DNA of 64,000 bases from Flavobacterium panacis (GCF_024649945.1 NZ_JANKMS010000007.1:248001-312000), one strand, 5' to 3'. Counted from the stretch's first letter, positions 43,186 through 53,872 are shown. Made by a program: numbers and translations. Notes: generated by a model from the letters alone, not told the origin.

Positions 43186-46100
43186 ATGAAGGAAAAACAA
43201 AAGCGGCATGCCCAAAAGTCTCAGAGCATAAAAGCAATAGGAATGAAATTATTCCTGTTTATGACTTTGTTTTTTGCGACGCTTACAGTAAACGCCGGAA
43301 CTGTTGACATTAACAAAAGAGTGACTTTAAAAGTTGACAATGAAAGTATAAAAAATATTTTCGAAAAAATAGAAAATCAGGTTGATGTGCATTTTATGTA
43401 CGAAAGCAGCCAAGTAAATACGAATCAAAAATTAAGTTTAAAATTAAGTAATGTAACCCTAGAACAGGCGTTGGATAAAATCTGCGGAGCTTCACTTCGA
43501 TATGAAATTGTGAGCAACAACATTGTGATCAAGAAAAATCTGAAAGTAGCAGATCAAAATAAAATTATTATTTCTGGAACTGTTTTAGGTGGAGATGATA
43601 ATATGCCGTTGCCAGGTGTTGGAATTAAAGATAAAGGTTCAAACGCAACGGCAGCTACAGATTTTGACGGAACATTCAAAATGGAAATCAACGCTCCAGA
43701 AGCAACACTTATTTTTTCGTACGTTGGTTATGTAACGCAGGAAGTAAAAGTAACAAGTACACAAACGATTACAGTAAAATTAGCTGCTGATGTAAAACAA
43801 CTTCAGGAAGTAGTAGTAATGGGATATGGAAGTGTGAAGAAAAATGAAGTTTTAGGAGCTGTTGGTTCTGTTTCTATGAAAGAAACTTCAAGCAGAACGT
43901 ATAACAATGCGGGCGAATTATTGCAAGGAACTGTTGCTGGTGTTACTGTTATTAATGATGGTGGTGATCCTACAGCTTCTCCAACAATTAATATTCGTGG
44001 TATTGGATCTTTAAATGCTGAAACGCCATTAATTGTTTTGGACGGAATTATTTACAGCGGTTCTTTAAATACAATCAACCCAAATGATATTGCTTCGATC
44101 AGTGTTTTGAAAGATGCGGCTTCTGCAGCCATTTATGGGGCAAGAGCTTCTGGAGGTGTAATTTTAATTACATCTAAAAAAGGAGTTTCAGATCGTATCA
44201 ATGTAAATGTAAATTACCAAGGTGGTTTTCAAAATGTAGCTAAAAAATTAGATGTTTTAAACGCAGCAGAATATGCTGATGCGATGAACATTGCAAGAGA
44301 TAATGCTGGTTTACCAAGAATTCCTGCTTTTGATACAGCTTTTGAACCAACTGCAAGAACAACAAAAACAAACTGGATGTATGAAATTTTCCGTACAGGA
44401 GGTATTCAAGATTTGTCTATTTCTGTAAACGGAAAAACAGAAAAATCTAATTTCTTTCTTTCTGGAAGTTATAGAAAAAATGAAGGTGTTTTATTAAATA
44501 CTTACGGAGAACGTTATACGGTTAGAGCAAATTCTTCTTTCAAATTGGCAGATAATTTCACTATTGGAGAAAATTTATCATATTCCTTAACAGATGGGCA
44601 AACTGCCAATACTGCAAATGCTTATACAGGAGCGATTTTAGCAGCGATTTTTTATCCACCAAATGCTACTATTTATAGAGAAGATGGTTCAGGACAATTT
44701 GGAGGAGTTCCAGAAAAATATATCGGTTCTTATGGAGACGTGATCAATCCGGTGGCGTATTTAAAAAGATTAGATAATAAAAATCCAATCTCGACTGTTT
44801 TGATTAATCCTTACGCAGAATGGGAAATTATCGAAGGTTTAAAAGTAAAATCAAACTGGGGTTATACTAGAATTCAAGATAATGCTACTGATTTTGCAGT
44901 TAAAATTACAGAGCCAGGAAAAATATTTGACTTCAATAGATTGACTCAAAAATCATTGACAGTTACAGATTTATTAAGTGAGCAGACTATTTCTTATGAG
45001 AAATCATTAGGAAAACACAACTTTAAAGCATTAGCTGGATATACGTATCAAGAAACTAAAAAAGATTTCTACACTGTAGAAGGAACTGGTTTTGATAACG
45101 AAGATCCATCACAACGTTATTTGTTAAATGCTAAATTGATTCAGCAGACAGGAGCAGGAAGATCAGATGAAATTATTTCTTCTTATGTTGGAAGAATTAA
45201 TTACGACTTCAATCAAAAATATTTGCTTTCTGGAATTGTACGTCGCGACGGAACTTCAAAACTTTTAAAAGATAACCGTTATAAAGTATATCCTTCTGTT
45301 TCTGCAGGTTGGTTAATTTCTGAAGAAAACTTTATGAAAGGTTTAGAGCCAATCATCAGCAATTTGAAACTTCGTGCAAGCTGGGGACAAATAGGAAACT
45401 TAGGAAACCTTGGACCATACCAATTTAGTGTGCCTTTGGTACAAACTCAGGCTTTAATTGGAGCAACGCCATCTATCAATTACGGTTATGCAGAAAGCGA
45501 ATTATCAAACCCTAATTTGAAATGGGAAAGTTCGGAGCAGACTAACATTGGTTTAGATTTTACAATGTTGAACAATAGTTTAGTAGGATCTGTTGATGCT
45601 TACGTAAAAACAAACAAAGACATGTTGGTTCGTGACCAATTGCCTGGAGTTTCTGGAACGCCTCAAGGAAGAATCGTAAACTCTGGAGATGTTGAAAATA
45701 AAGGGATCGAGGTAAGTTTAACATACCAAAAAACTCGTGGTGAATTCAAATTTGATGTTACAGCAAATGCAGGATTCTTAAGCAATAAAATTGTTTCTAT
45801 TAAAGACGATTTAACTTCTCTAGAGCCTTTAAACTTAAGCAGAGTTCGTAGTTTACCTTTAGCTAATATTTACCAAGTTGGAAGCCCAGTTGGTGCTTTC
45901 TACGGATATGCAACAGATGGATTATTTCAAAGTGATGCTGAAGCAAAAGCGTATGTAAACAAAGATGGTGTGGCCTATCAGCCAAATGCTGTTGCGGGAG
46001 ATATCAAATTTAAAGATGAAAACGGCGACGGTGTAATCAATAACAGCGATAGAGTAGTATTAGGAAGTCCTTTCCCGAAAACAACTTACAGTTTAAATGC

Positions 46101-46560
46101 TAATTTCAGATACAAAGGATTTGATATGAATATCTTCTTCAATGGAGCTGCAGGAAATAGTGTTTTCAATGCTGTAAAACATACAGGTTTAAATGCTTCT
46201 TTCCCTGGATATAATTTATTGGCAGATTCTAAAGATGCTTGGTCACCAACAAATACGAATACAAATGTTCCAGTTCTTTCTTCAACAGACAACAATAACA
46301 ACTTCGGACGTATTTCTGATTTGTTTATTGAAGATGCTTCTTTCCTAAGATTGAAAAACGTTTCAATTGGATACACGGTTAAAGAAAGCTGGTTGAACGG
46401 AAAAGCAAAATTGAGATTCTTTATCTCTGGACAAAACTTATTTACAATCACAAAATATTCTGGAATGGATCCTGAAGTTGGTCTTAGAAATTTCGGAATG
46501 GATTTAGGAAAATATCCGCTTTCACGTATTTACATGACAGGTGTTAATGCAACTTTTTAA
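43186..46560 (+). CDS. STN-SusC/RagA TonB-linked outer-membrane receptor
   Basis: The 1124-residue protein has a signal peptide (LFLFMTLFFATLTVNAG), an STN domain (about 38-118; VTLKVDNESIKNIFEKI) that contacts the anti-sigma factor, a CarboxypepD_reg domain (about 128-205), a plug with VVMGYGSVKKNEV and the RagA block NINPNDIASISVLKDAASAA, and a barrel. With SusD and the phosphodiesterase-phosphatase protein it forms the uptake unit. The STN domain is what makes it a signalling receptor, fitting the FecI/FecR pair upstream. Confidence 0.95.
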   Translation: MKEKQKRHAQKSQSIKAIGMKLFLFMTLFFATLTVNAGTVDINKRVTLKVDNESIKNIFEKIENQVDVHFMYESSQVNTNQKLSLKLSNVTLEQALDKICGASLRYEIVSNNIVIKKNLKVADQNKIIISGTVLGGDDNMPLPGVGIKDKGSNATAATDFDGTFKMEINAPEATLIFSYVGYVTQEVKVTSTQTITVKLAADVKQLQEVVVMGYGSVKKNEVLGAVGSVSMKETSSRTYNNAGELLQGTVAGVTVINDGGDPTASPTINIRGIGSLNAETPLIVLDGIIYSGSLNTINPNDIASISVLKDAASAAIYGARASGGVILITSKKGVSDRINVNVNYQGGFQNVAKKLDVLNAAEYADAMNIARDNAGLPRIPAFDTAFEPTARTTKTNWMYEIFRTGGIQDLSISVNGKTEKSNFFLSGSYRKNEGVLLNTYGERYTVRANSSFKLADNFTIGENLSYSLTDGQTANTANAYTGAILAAIFYPPNATIYREDGSGQFGGVPEKYIGSYGDVINPVAYLKRLDNKNPISTVLINPYAEWEIIEGLKVKSNWGYTRIQDNATDFAVKITEPGKIFDFNRLTQKSLTVTDLLSEQTISYEKSLGKHNFKALAGYTYQETKKDFYTVEGTGFDNEDPSQRYLLNAKLIQQTGAGRSDEIISSYVGRINYDFNQKYLLSGIVRRDGTSKLLKDNRYKVYPSVSAGWLISEENFMKGLEPIISNLKLRASWGQIGNLGNLGPYQFSVPLVQTQALIGATPSINYGYAESELSNPNLKWESSEQTNIGLDFTMLNNSLVGSVDAYVKTNKDMLVRDQLPGVSGTPQGRIVNSGDVENKGIEVSLTYQKTRGEFKFDVTANAGFLSNKIVSIKDDLTSLEPLNLSRVRSLPLANIYQVGSPVGAFYGYATDGLFQSDAEAKAYVNKDGVAYQPNAVAGDIKFKDENGDGVINNSDRVVLGSPFPKTTYSLNANFRYKGFDMNIFFNGAAGNSVFNAVKHTGLNASFPGYNLLADSKDAWSPTNTNTNVPVLSSTDNNNNFGRISDLFIEDASFLRLKNVSIGYTVKESWLNGKAKLRFFISGQNLFTITKYSGMDPEVGLRNFGMDLGKYPLSRIYMTGVNATF

Positions 46561-46579
46561 AAAATAAAAAACAATTAAA

Positions 46580-48115
46580 ATGAAAAAAATAAGTCTTTTA
46601 TTATTGAGTTTTGTGCTTTTAATTGGCACTTCGGCTTGTGAAAGTGAACTTGATGTTATACCACAGGGAGCTCCGTCAAGCGGAAATTTCTGGAAAACTC
46701 CAGCAGATGCAAAAGCAGGAGTAAATTCAATATATGCTTTATATTCTGATGATAATATGTACGGTCGTGGTTTCTTTTGGCTAAATAATGCCAGCGATGA
46801 TATCGGAACAAAACCAAGACAAAATGCGGAACGTATCAAGAATTTTATTGTTGACGGAGCAGAATCTGATACAAAAGATATCTGGAGAATTCACTATGAA
46901 ATCATGAAACGTTGTAATGACGTAATTCGTAACATTCCAAATATTCCTTTGGACGAAAGTACCAGAAACGGAATGTTAGGTGAAGCTTATTTCAACCATG
47001 CTGTAATGCACTTAGAATTAGCTTATCATTATGGAGATGATCGTGCTGGAATTCCAATTCAGGATAGAGAAAATTTTACGAATGTATATGTTCCTCGTGC
47101 GAAAAATGTAGCTGAAAATTATGCGTATATCGCAGCCGATTTAATCAAAGCAGCCGATTTATTACCGTATTTCGATCAGCTTACACCAGACAATTACGGG
47201 CGCGCTCATAAAACTGCCGCTTGGGCGTATTTAGTTCGTACGTATTTGTATGCTAAAGATTGGGATAATGCCATCAAATATGCCAATATGATTGTGGCTA
47301 GCGGAAAACACAAATTGTTAGATAATTTTGAAGATGTATTTAAAATCAGTAATAACTGGTCTTCAGAATATATTTGGTCTGTGACTTCAAGTGCAGAAAA
47401 TACTTCTTTAGGATCTATTTTTCCTGGAGTTTGTTTAGAAGATAAAGGCTGGGGAGTTTACAACGGATGGGGAAATTTCTATCCAACAAAAGAATTATTT
47501 GATACTTATGTTCCAAATGATAAAAGAAGAAGCGCTACGATTTTACAAAAAGGAGACAAATTTGTTTATTTTGGAGAAACAGTAACTTTTAACGAAGGAA
47601 ATCATGTGGTAAGTTCAAGTAACAGAACAGGTTATCAGTTTAAAAAATACATGGAGCCTTTCAGTTATCCAAAAACGACTTCTGGAGGTGTTGATATTCG
47701 TTACGTAAACGCCAACGGAGATAAACCTTCAACAGCTTTAAATGTACCTCTTTTACGTTACGCAGATGTGATTTTGATGTTAGCGGAAGCGAAATTAATG
47801 AAAGGTCAAAATGCAGATACAGAAATCAATATGATTCGTCACCGTGCAGGTCTTACGGATATTTCTGGAGCAACAATGGTTGATTTAAAAAGAGAAAGAA
47901 GATGCGAACTAGCAGGAGAGTGGACAGATCGTCATTTTGATTTAGTACGTTGGGGAGATGCAAAAGAAGCATACGCGAAACCATTACATCATTATGATGG
48001 AAGTGTAATTTATCCTGCTCGTAATTTTAATCCTGCGATTCACCATGTTTGGCCAATACCACCAGACGAAATCGCAGTTAGTAAAGGAATGTTGCCTCAA
48101 AACGAAGGCTGGTAA
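46580..48115 (+). CDS. SusD/RagB-like surface lipoprotein
   Basis: The 511-residue lipoprotein (SFVLLIGTSACESELD) matches SusD throughout: the TPR-like core (AYFNHAVMHLELAYHYGD and AAWAYLVRTYLYAKDWDNAI), the LLRYADVILMLAEA block and the C-terminal FNPAIHHVWPIPPDEI. It binds the substrate at the cell surface and hands it to the SusC barrel encoded 19 bp upstream. Confidence 0.95.
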   Translation: MKKISLLLLSFVLLIGTSACESELDVIPQGAPSSGNFWKTPADAKAGVNSIYALYSDDNMYGRGFFWLNNASDDIGTKPRQNAERIKNFIVDGAESDTKDIWRIHYEIMKRCNDVIRNIPNIPLDESTRNGMLGEAYFNHAVMHLELAYHYGDDRAGIPIQDRENFTNVYVPRAKNVAENYAYIAADLIKAADLLPYFDQLTPDNYGRAHKTAAWAYLVRTYLYAKDWDNAIKYANMIVASGKHKLLDNFEDVFKISNNWSSEYIWSVTSSAENTSLGSIFPGVCLEDKGWGVYNGWGNFYPTKELFDTYVPNDKRRSATILQKGDKFVYFGETVTFNEGNHVVSSSNRTGYQFKKYMEPFSYPKTTSGGVDIRYVNANGDKPSTALNVPLLRYADVILMLAEAKLMKGQNADTEINMIRHRAGLTDISGATMVDLKRERRCELAGEWTDRHFDLVRWGDAKEAYAKPLHHYDGSVIYPARNFNPAIHHVWPIPPDEIAVSKGMLPQNEGW

Positions 48116-48143
48116 TAAATAATTTCATTTGTGTTTTTTTAGT

Positions 48144-48189
48144 TTTTACACCGCAGTCTTTTTGTCGGGAGGCTGCGGTTGTAAAAAAT
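48144..48189 (+). terminator. Intrinsic terminator
   Basis: TTTTTACACCGCAG / CTGCGGTTGTAAAAAA with one bulge follows the susD-like gene. Confidence 0.75.
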
Positions 48190-48262
48190 TATTAAAACCT
48201 TTTTTGTTTCAAGACCTTTCAAAAAGTTACCTACGGCTTTTTGTTAGTATAATTTATTTTCA

Positions 48263-50080
48263 ATGAAAAAAACAATCACCCTTATTTGCCTTCAATTTTG
48301 CCTATATGCCCAAGCACAGGAATATAGTTCTTCCAATATCCATTCTCATAATGATTACGAAAGTAAATTGCCATTTTATGGTGCTTACTCTAACGAAACC
48401 GGTGTTATTGAAGCCGATGTTTTTTTAGTAAATAACGAATTGTTTGTGGCGCATACTTCTAAAGAAATAACTTCCTACAATACATTAAAAAGCATGTATT
48501 TGGAACCGCTTTCGGCGAAATTGAAAATATTGCAAGGGAAAGCATATCCAAGCAATAAACCTTTGATCTTAATGATTGATGTTAAGTCGGATGCCGATGC
48601 GACTTTAAAAACAATTGCACAGCAGTTAAAAAACTATCCAGATATTATTTCAAATAAAAATATTAAAGTGGTTATTTCTGGAAACAGACCGTTGCCATCG
48701 CTTTGGGCAGCATATCCAGAATTTATTTCTTTTGATGGAAGGTTGAATGAAAACTATACGACTGATCAGTTAGCGCGTGTTGAAATGATTAGTGAAGATT
48801 TGCATGAAATCACAGTTTGGAACGGAAAAGGTGTAATAACACAACCAGACATTGAAAAAATTCAGGCGATTATCAAAAAAGTTCACGATCAGAATAAGAA
48901 AATCAGATTCTGGGCAACGAAGGATAATGTAAATACATATATGACTTTGATGAATTTAAAAGTTGATTTTATTGGAACCGATAAAGTGGCTGAACTGACA
49001 GAGTTTATAAACAGCATAAAAACGACATTTTATCAGAATACGGAGTTTCATAATGCGTATGTTCCTAAAAATTCTTTCAAAAGTAAACGTCCAAAAAATG
49101 TGATTCTTTTAATTGGAGACGGAATGGGATTAACGCAAATCTATTCAGGTTATACGGCTAATAAAGGAAAACTGAATTTGTTTAATATTCCAACTCAGGG
49201 ATTTTCTATCACCAATTCTTTCGATAGTTATATTACCGATTCGGCTGCAGGAGGATCTGCAATGGCAACGGGAAATAAAACCAATAATCGTTTTATAAGT
49301 GTAGATGAAAAAGGAAAACCTCTTGCATCGATTTCAGAGCAATTAGCTAAGAAAAACTTTAAAACAGCTATTATTTCAGCAGGAGATATTACAGATGCGA
49401 CGCCGGCTGCATTTTATGCGCATCAGTCTGATAGAAGTTACAGCGAACCTATTGCAAATGATTTTCTTTCTAATCCTTCTGATATTTTAATTGGAGGAGG
49501 ACAAAAAGAATTTATTGCTCGAAAAGATGGTAAAGATTTGTCTAAAATTTTAAGAGAAAAGGGCTATACTTTTTCAGATAAATTCTCAAGTTTAGACACC
49601 ATCAAAAACAATAAATTCGTTGTTTTAGAAGACGCTGCAGTAGTTTCTATGAAAAATGGAAGGGGAGATTTCTTAGCGAAATCTTTCGCGAAAGCAACAA
49701 ACACTTTTGCAAAAACTAAAAATCCGTTTTTTATTATGGCAGAAGGCGCTCAAATCGATTATGGCGGACATCAAACGAATGTAGAATATGTGGTGAGAGA
49801 AATGCTTGATTTTGACAAATTGGTTGGACAGGCAATGGAATTTGTAGATAAAAATCCAGAAACACTTTTAATTGTAACTGCCGATCACGAAACAGGCGGT
49901 TTGTCTCTTATTGATGGAAGTCTCGAAAAAGGCTACGTACACGGAAGTTTCAGTACCAACGATCACACGTCAATTCCTGTTCCTGTTTTTGCTTACGGTC
50001 CAGGAGCTGAAAAGTTTATGGGATTCTATCAAAACACTGCAATTTATGACAAGATAATGGAAGCGCTGTTGACAAAATAA
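48263..50080 (+). CDS. GDPD-like phosphodiesterase fused to alkaline phosphatase
   Basis: The 605-residue secreted protein has a signal peptide (LICLQFCLYAQAQ), then an AIM6-like GDPD/PI-PLC domain (about 25-250: IHSHNDYES, VIEADVFLV, LFVAHTSK) and an alkaline phosphatase domain (about 270-605). The phosphatase site is intact: ILLIGDGMG, active Ser in DSAAGGSAMATG, GDITDATPAAFYAH, GAQIDYGGHQTN and TADHETGG. The pair could first cut a phosphodiester and then free phosphate. It lies 148 bp downstream of susD, behind a terminator, so it may have its own promoter, but position and strand make it part of this locus. Confidence 0.92.
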   Translation: MKKTITLICLQFCLYAQAQEYSSSNIHSHNDYESKLPFYGAYSNETGVIEADVFLVNNELFVAHTSKEITSYNTLKSMYLEPLSAKLKILQGKAYPSNKPLILMIDVKSDADATLKTIAQQLKNYPDIISNKNIKVVISGNRPLPSLWAAYPEFISFDGRLNENYTTDQLARVEMISEDLHEITVWNGKGVITQPDIEKIQAIIKKVHDQNKKIRFWATKDNVNTYMTLMNLKVDFIGTDKVAELTEFINSIKTTFYQNTEFHNAYVPKNSFKSKRPKNVILLIGDGMGLTQIYSGYTANKGKLNLFNIPTQGFSITNSFDSYITDSAAGGSAMATGNKTNNRFISVDEKGKPLASISEQLAKKNFKTAIISAGDITDATPAAFYAHQSDRSYSEPIANDFLSNPSDILIGGGQKEFIARKDGKDLSKILREKGYTFSDKFSSLDTIKNNKFVVLEDAAVVSMKNGRGDFLAKSFAKATNTFAKTKNPFFIMAEGAQIDYGGHQTNVEYVVREMLDFDKLVGQAMEFVDKNPETLLIVTADHETGGLSLIDGSLEKGYVHGSFSTNDHTSIPVPVFAYGPGAEKFMGFYQNTAIYDKIMEALLTK

Positions 50081-50109
50081 TTTTAAGAAACAGCTGACTG
50101 AAGTTTTTT

Positions 50110-50243
50110 AAACACATAGAAACATAGTTTAGAAAGCTGAACAAAGGCGTTTCACTAGTTTAAATGCACATAGCAAACTATGTGAAAGAAACAATTTCTC
50201 TTTTGTAGTCTTTTTAGATGTTTAACCTATGTTTCTATGTGTT
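50110..50243. repeat. Dispersed palindromic repeat, copy 2
   Basis: It has the same parts as copy 1 (13250-13379): AAACACATAGAAACATAG, AAAGGCGTTTCACT, inner CACATAGCAAACTATGTG and CTATGTTTCTATGTGTT. Between the conserved parts the two copies differ, so they are not a recent duplication. Confidence 0.8.
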
Positions 50244-50251
50244 GAAAATAA

Positions 50252-50282
50252 AAAACCGCAATTCTAAAATTGCGGTTTTTTT
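50252..50282. terminator. Bidirectional intrinsic terminator
   Basis: AAAACCGCAATT-ctaa-AATTGCGGTTTTTTT lies between the phosphatase gene and the convergent TonB receptor gene. Confidence 0.88.
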
Positions 50283-50362
50283 ATGGCTTTTCTAAACTGA
50301 AAAATCTCCCAGTTATTTAAAGGATAACTAGGAGATAGATCAAAAATAAACACAAACAATTG

Positions 50363-53300
50363 TTAGAACGAGTATCTTAAGCCAAGCTGACCTTGGAATC
50401 TTGAAGCTAATTGATCTATAGTATAAGGTGTAGTAGTTGGTTTTTGGAACGTATAAGTTGGATCGCCTGTTGCTGTTCCTCCTAAGTTTCCAGATTTAGT
50501 TAAACCAAGACTTGCTGTTGAATTATAAGTATTTGGAACAAAATAACTTCTTCCCCAATCTTTGTTGATAAGGTTTCCGATATTGGCCATGCTGAATGAA
50601 ATTTGGAAAGTACCTACTTTAGTTACTTTAATTTCGTCCATTAATTTTAAATCAGCTTGAATGTTCCAAGGTGTAGTGTCACCATTTCTTTGAGTGAATG
50701 TTCCTCTTCTACTTTTTAAATAATCATTTCCGTTAATGAATGCTTCGTAATCTGCAACTTGTTGTGCTGCTGTAGCAGAAGGCACTCCAGCTGAACTTAC
50801 TCCAATATATTTTGCCGCTTCTGTAGCATCTTTAAAGATATAAGCCAATCCTGCCGCCTGTCCTGTTCCTGCGATTGTAGAGTTTACAAATCCCCAAGAA
50901 AATGGATTTCCTGATTGTGCGTTGAAATAAACATTAGCAGAGAAAGTATTGTTTTCAGCCAATTTTACTGCATATCCAACATTAGAAACAATTCTGTGTT
51001 TGATATTAAAGTTAGAAGTGGCCAATTGAGGATCATTTGGCGTTAAAGATTGATTCATTTGGAAGTTACTTTCCATAGAATTACGAATTCCGTTTGTAAC
51101 ATCTTTAGAATCTCCGTACGTATAAGCCACCATAAAATTAAGACCAAAATCGTATGTTTTTGAAATCATCTCAGTTATGCTGTAACGGTATCCTTTATTT
51201 GTATTTGATAATAAGTAAGCATTTGAAAACGCTGCATTGATATTAGCCGCATAAATTGGCATCTGATGATTCGTGTCATAAGAGAAATAAGTTGGGTTAT
51301 CTGTCTTATTTACTTGTTGGAATTCAAGATCACGAATTACTTTTGTGTACATTCCTTCAGTAGTAAATTTATATCCATCAATGATTTTATCGATGGCAAG
51401 AGAGTTTCTTAAAACAGCTGGCATTTTAAATTTATTATCAATTAAATCTGCCTGAACTTTTGGCGTTGCATCATGATATCCATTTAATCCGTTTGGAGTC
51501 AAAGGATCACCTGCCGCTGCAACTTGAGCCGCTGTAAGGTTGTTTTTGTCGTAACTTCCGTAACCAACACCATCATTGTAATACGCATATCCTAACCAAG
51601 CAAACGGAACTCTACCTGTAAATACTCCAGAACCTCCTCGTAAAACAAGAGTTTTGTCCTCGTTAACATTATAAGTAAATCCAATTCTTGGAGAAACTAA
51701 AGCTGTACCAAAAAAGTTGTTTTTAATCTGGCTTAATGGCGTATAATCATAAGTTGTTCCATAATTTGGATCAGCTGGAGAATTTTGAACTTGCTGACTT
51801 AATTTTGGTTTTGTCGGCATATCTGTATAATCAATTCTCACACCTGGAGTAACTTTTAATTTGCTTCCAATTCTGATTTCATCCTGAACATAAGCACTGT
51901 AAAGGTTTACGTTAAATTGTGCATACGGATTATTGAAAATCTCATCTCTTGAAGAACCATCAAATGGATAAGTTCCACGTACTCTAGAAGGTAATTTATT
52001 GTAAAAATCAGCTAGAGATTTGTATGAAATTCTTCCGTTAAGTGCATTTACGAATCCGTAATTGATGTCGTAAAATTCGTTATGTGTACCAAATAATAAA
52101 GTATGATTTCCTGTTTTATAAGTAAGGTTGTCTGTAATTTCAGTTGTGTTCTGTTTCATGTTGAAAACAGTTGCTTCACGATCATTTCCTAAGAAAATTG
52201 TTCCACCGTTGTAACCAATTTCTGTTTGGGGAAACATAATATTGCTTGATTTTGGATCACGATAATCTTTAATGGCAGAATAACTTGCTATGAATGAGTT
52301 TGACCACTGACTGTTAAAATGACTTTTTAATTCTAAAACAGTACTAATTGCTTGATTTTTTTGAGTAAAATCCATACTTGCGAATCTAAAGTTAGCCGCG
52401 TCGCGCTCTAGATTTGTTGCTTGAGAAATTACAGTATTATTTCGTAATGAAAGAGAGTGTTTGTCATTAATTTTCCAATCTAATTTATTGAAGAATTTCT
52501 GGCTTTTAGAAAAGTTGTTATAAGAACCGTAACTTCCTGGGTCGAAACCGTAATTCGTTTTAACGAAATTAGAAATTTGTTCTGCCGTAGCATTATCTAC
52601 CAATGAAGTTAGTTTTCCGTTTGCATCAGTTTGTCCTGCATTGTAAAAAATAGGATCTGTTCTTTCTGCATATTCCATATTAGTAAAGAAGAATAATTTA
52701 TCTTTTACAATTGGAAGTCCCACTCTGAATCCGATTTGATAGTCGCCAAAAGCTTTTGGCATTTTAGAACCGTCTCCAGCATTGTTAGGACCAGTAATTG
52801 CAGCACTTCTTCCGTAGCTGTAAATAGATCCGGTTACTGTATTTGAACCGCTTCGTGTAACAGCATTTACACTTCCTCCTAAAAAGTTTCCTAATTTAAT
52901 ATCATAAGGAGCAATGTAAACCTGAATATCCTGAATAGCATCAAGACTTATAGAGTTAGAGCGTGTACTACTTCCAGGCATACCAGAAGTTCCTGATTGT
53001 CCTCCTAATGATGGACTAAAACCAATAGCATCGTTATTAATAGAACCGTCAATAGTTACGTTATTGTATCTAAAGTTAGTTCCAGCAAAAGAGTTATTAG
53101 AACTTTGAGGCACTAATTTCGTAACATCCTGAATTCCTCTGTTTATTAACGGAAGACCATTTACTTGTTTTTCATTAATATTGGTTCCGTTATTTTTTGA
53201 GGAAGGTTTGGAGCCTGTTATTACTACTTCTTCTAATACGTTATTATCAGCTTTACTTAGTACAATTGTTGGTAAATCATTGTCGCCAAGTGCTAAATTG

Positions 53301-53578
53301 ATTTGAGAGTTTGTATAATCTTTGGTGTCTTTACTTTTAATTTCTAATTCGTAAGGACCACCAGCATTTAAATTTTCGAAGCTGAATCTTCCTTGTTTAT
53401 TGGTTACAGCTCTGTAAACCGCATTTGTAGGTAAATGAGTCAAGGTTACTTCTGCATCTATTAAGGGGCTTGTACCATCATTAACTTTGGCAGATAAAGA
53501 TGAGGTTGTAATTTGGGCAAAAATGTTTCCCACGGTCAGGAGCATTAAAGCCGAAAAAAAGAGTCTAAGGTTTGTCAT
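50363..53578 (-). CDS. Oar-type TonB-dependent receptor
   Basis: The 1071-residue protein has a signal peptide (LFFSALMLLTVGNIFAQ), a carboxypeptidase-regulatory-like beta sandwich (about 22-110; PLIDAEVTLTHLPTNAVYRAVTNKQGRFSFENL), a plug with EEVVITGS and SLDAIQDIQVYIAPYDIKLGNFLGGSVNAVTRSG, and a very large barrel. This set is typical of the Oar family, often tied to protein secretion or phosphate stress. It lies next to the alkaline phosphatase gene and upstream of it on this strand lies the two-component system, with 294 bp between, which may control it. Confidence 0.9.
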   Translation of the reverse strand: MTNLRLFFSALMLLTVGNIFAQITTSSLSAKVNDGTSPLIDAEVTLTHLPTNAVYRAVTNKQGRFSFENLNAGGPYELEIKSKDTKDYTNSQINLALGDNDLPTIVLSKADNNVLEEVVITGSKPSSKNNGTNINEKQVNGLPLINRGIQDVTKLVPQSSNNSFAGTNFRYNNVTIDGSINNDAIGFSPSLGGQSGTSGMPGSSTRSNSISLDAIQDIQVYIAPYDIKLGNFLGGSVNAVTRSGSNTVTGSIYSYGRSAAITGPNNAGDGSKMPKAFGDYQIGFRVGLPIVKDKLFFFTNMEYAERTDPIFYNAGQTDANGKLTSLVDNATAEQISNFVKTNYGFDPGSYGSYNNFSKSQKFFNKLDWKINDKHSLSLRNNTVISQATNLERDAANFRFASMDFTQKNQAISTVLELKSHFNSQWSNSFIASYSAIKDYRDPKSSNIMFPQTEIGYNGGTIFLGNDREATVFNMKQNTTEITDNLTYKTGNHTLLFGTHNEFYDINYGFVNALNGRISYKSLADFYNKLPSRVRGTYPFDGSSRDEIFNNPYAQFNVNLYSAYVQDEIRIGSKLKVTPGVRIDYTDMPTKPKLSQQVQNSPADPNYGTTYDYTPLSQIKNNFFGTALVSPRIGFTYNVNEDKTLVLRGGSGVFTGRVPFAWLGYAYYNDGVGYGSYDKNNLTAAQVAAAGDPLTPNGLNGYHDATPKVQADLIDNKFKMPAVLRNSLAIDKIIDGYKFTTEGMYTKVIRDLEFQQVNKTDNPTYFSYDTNHQMPIYAANINAAFSNAYLLSNTNKGYRYSITEMISKTYDFGLNFMVAYTYGDSKDVTNGIRNSMESNFQMNQSLTPNDPQLATSNFNIKHRIVSNVGYAVKLAENNTFSANVYFNAQSGNPFSWGFVNSTIAGTGQAAGLAYIFKDATEAAKYIGVSSAGVPSATAAQQVADYEAFINGNDYLKSRRGTFTQRNGDTTPWNIQADLKLMDEIKVTKVGTFQISFSMANIGNLINKDWGRSYFVPNTYNSTASLGLTKSGNLGGTATGDPTYTFQKPTTTPYTIDQLASRFQGQLGLRYSF

Positions 53579-53872
53579 GTTTTTAGTTTTTATTTGACAA
53601 AGAAACTCTGTTTGTTTCGATCCGATTTAACGCTTTTGTTAACATAAAATGATATAACTATTTATTGTTAACTTAAAATCATCAACGTGTTATGATATTA
53701 AAGTTTTTCTATCCCTTTAAAATCAATACTTTGTGTAAATGTTTAGAAATAAAAGGATTAGACTTGTATTTGAAGTAGATTAGAGAAAGATTAGAGTATT
53801 AAGCCAATGTTACCAATTGTAAAAATGACGATTCTTAATGAGGGTGATTCACTGATAAAAAAGTGAAATTAA
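53579..53872. other. Upstream region of the Oar-type receptor
   Basis: About 294 bp of AT-rich sequence without an ORF. It must hold the receptor promoter, but I could not pick out a convincing box or operator. Confidence 0.3.
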
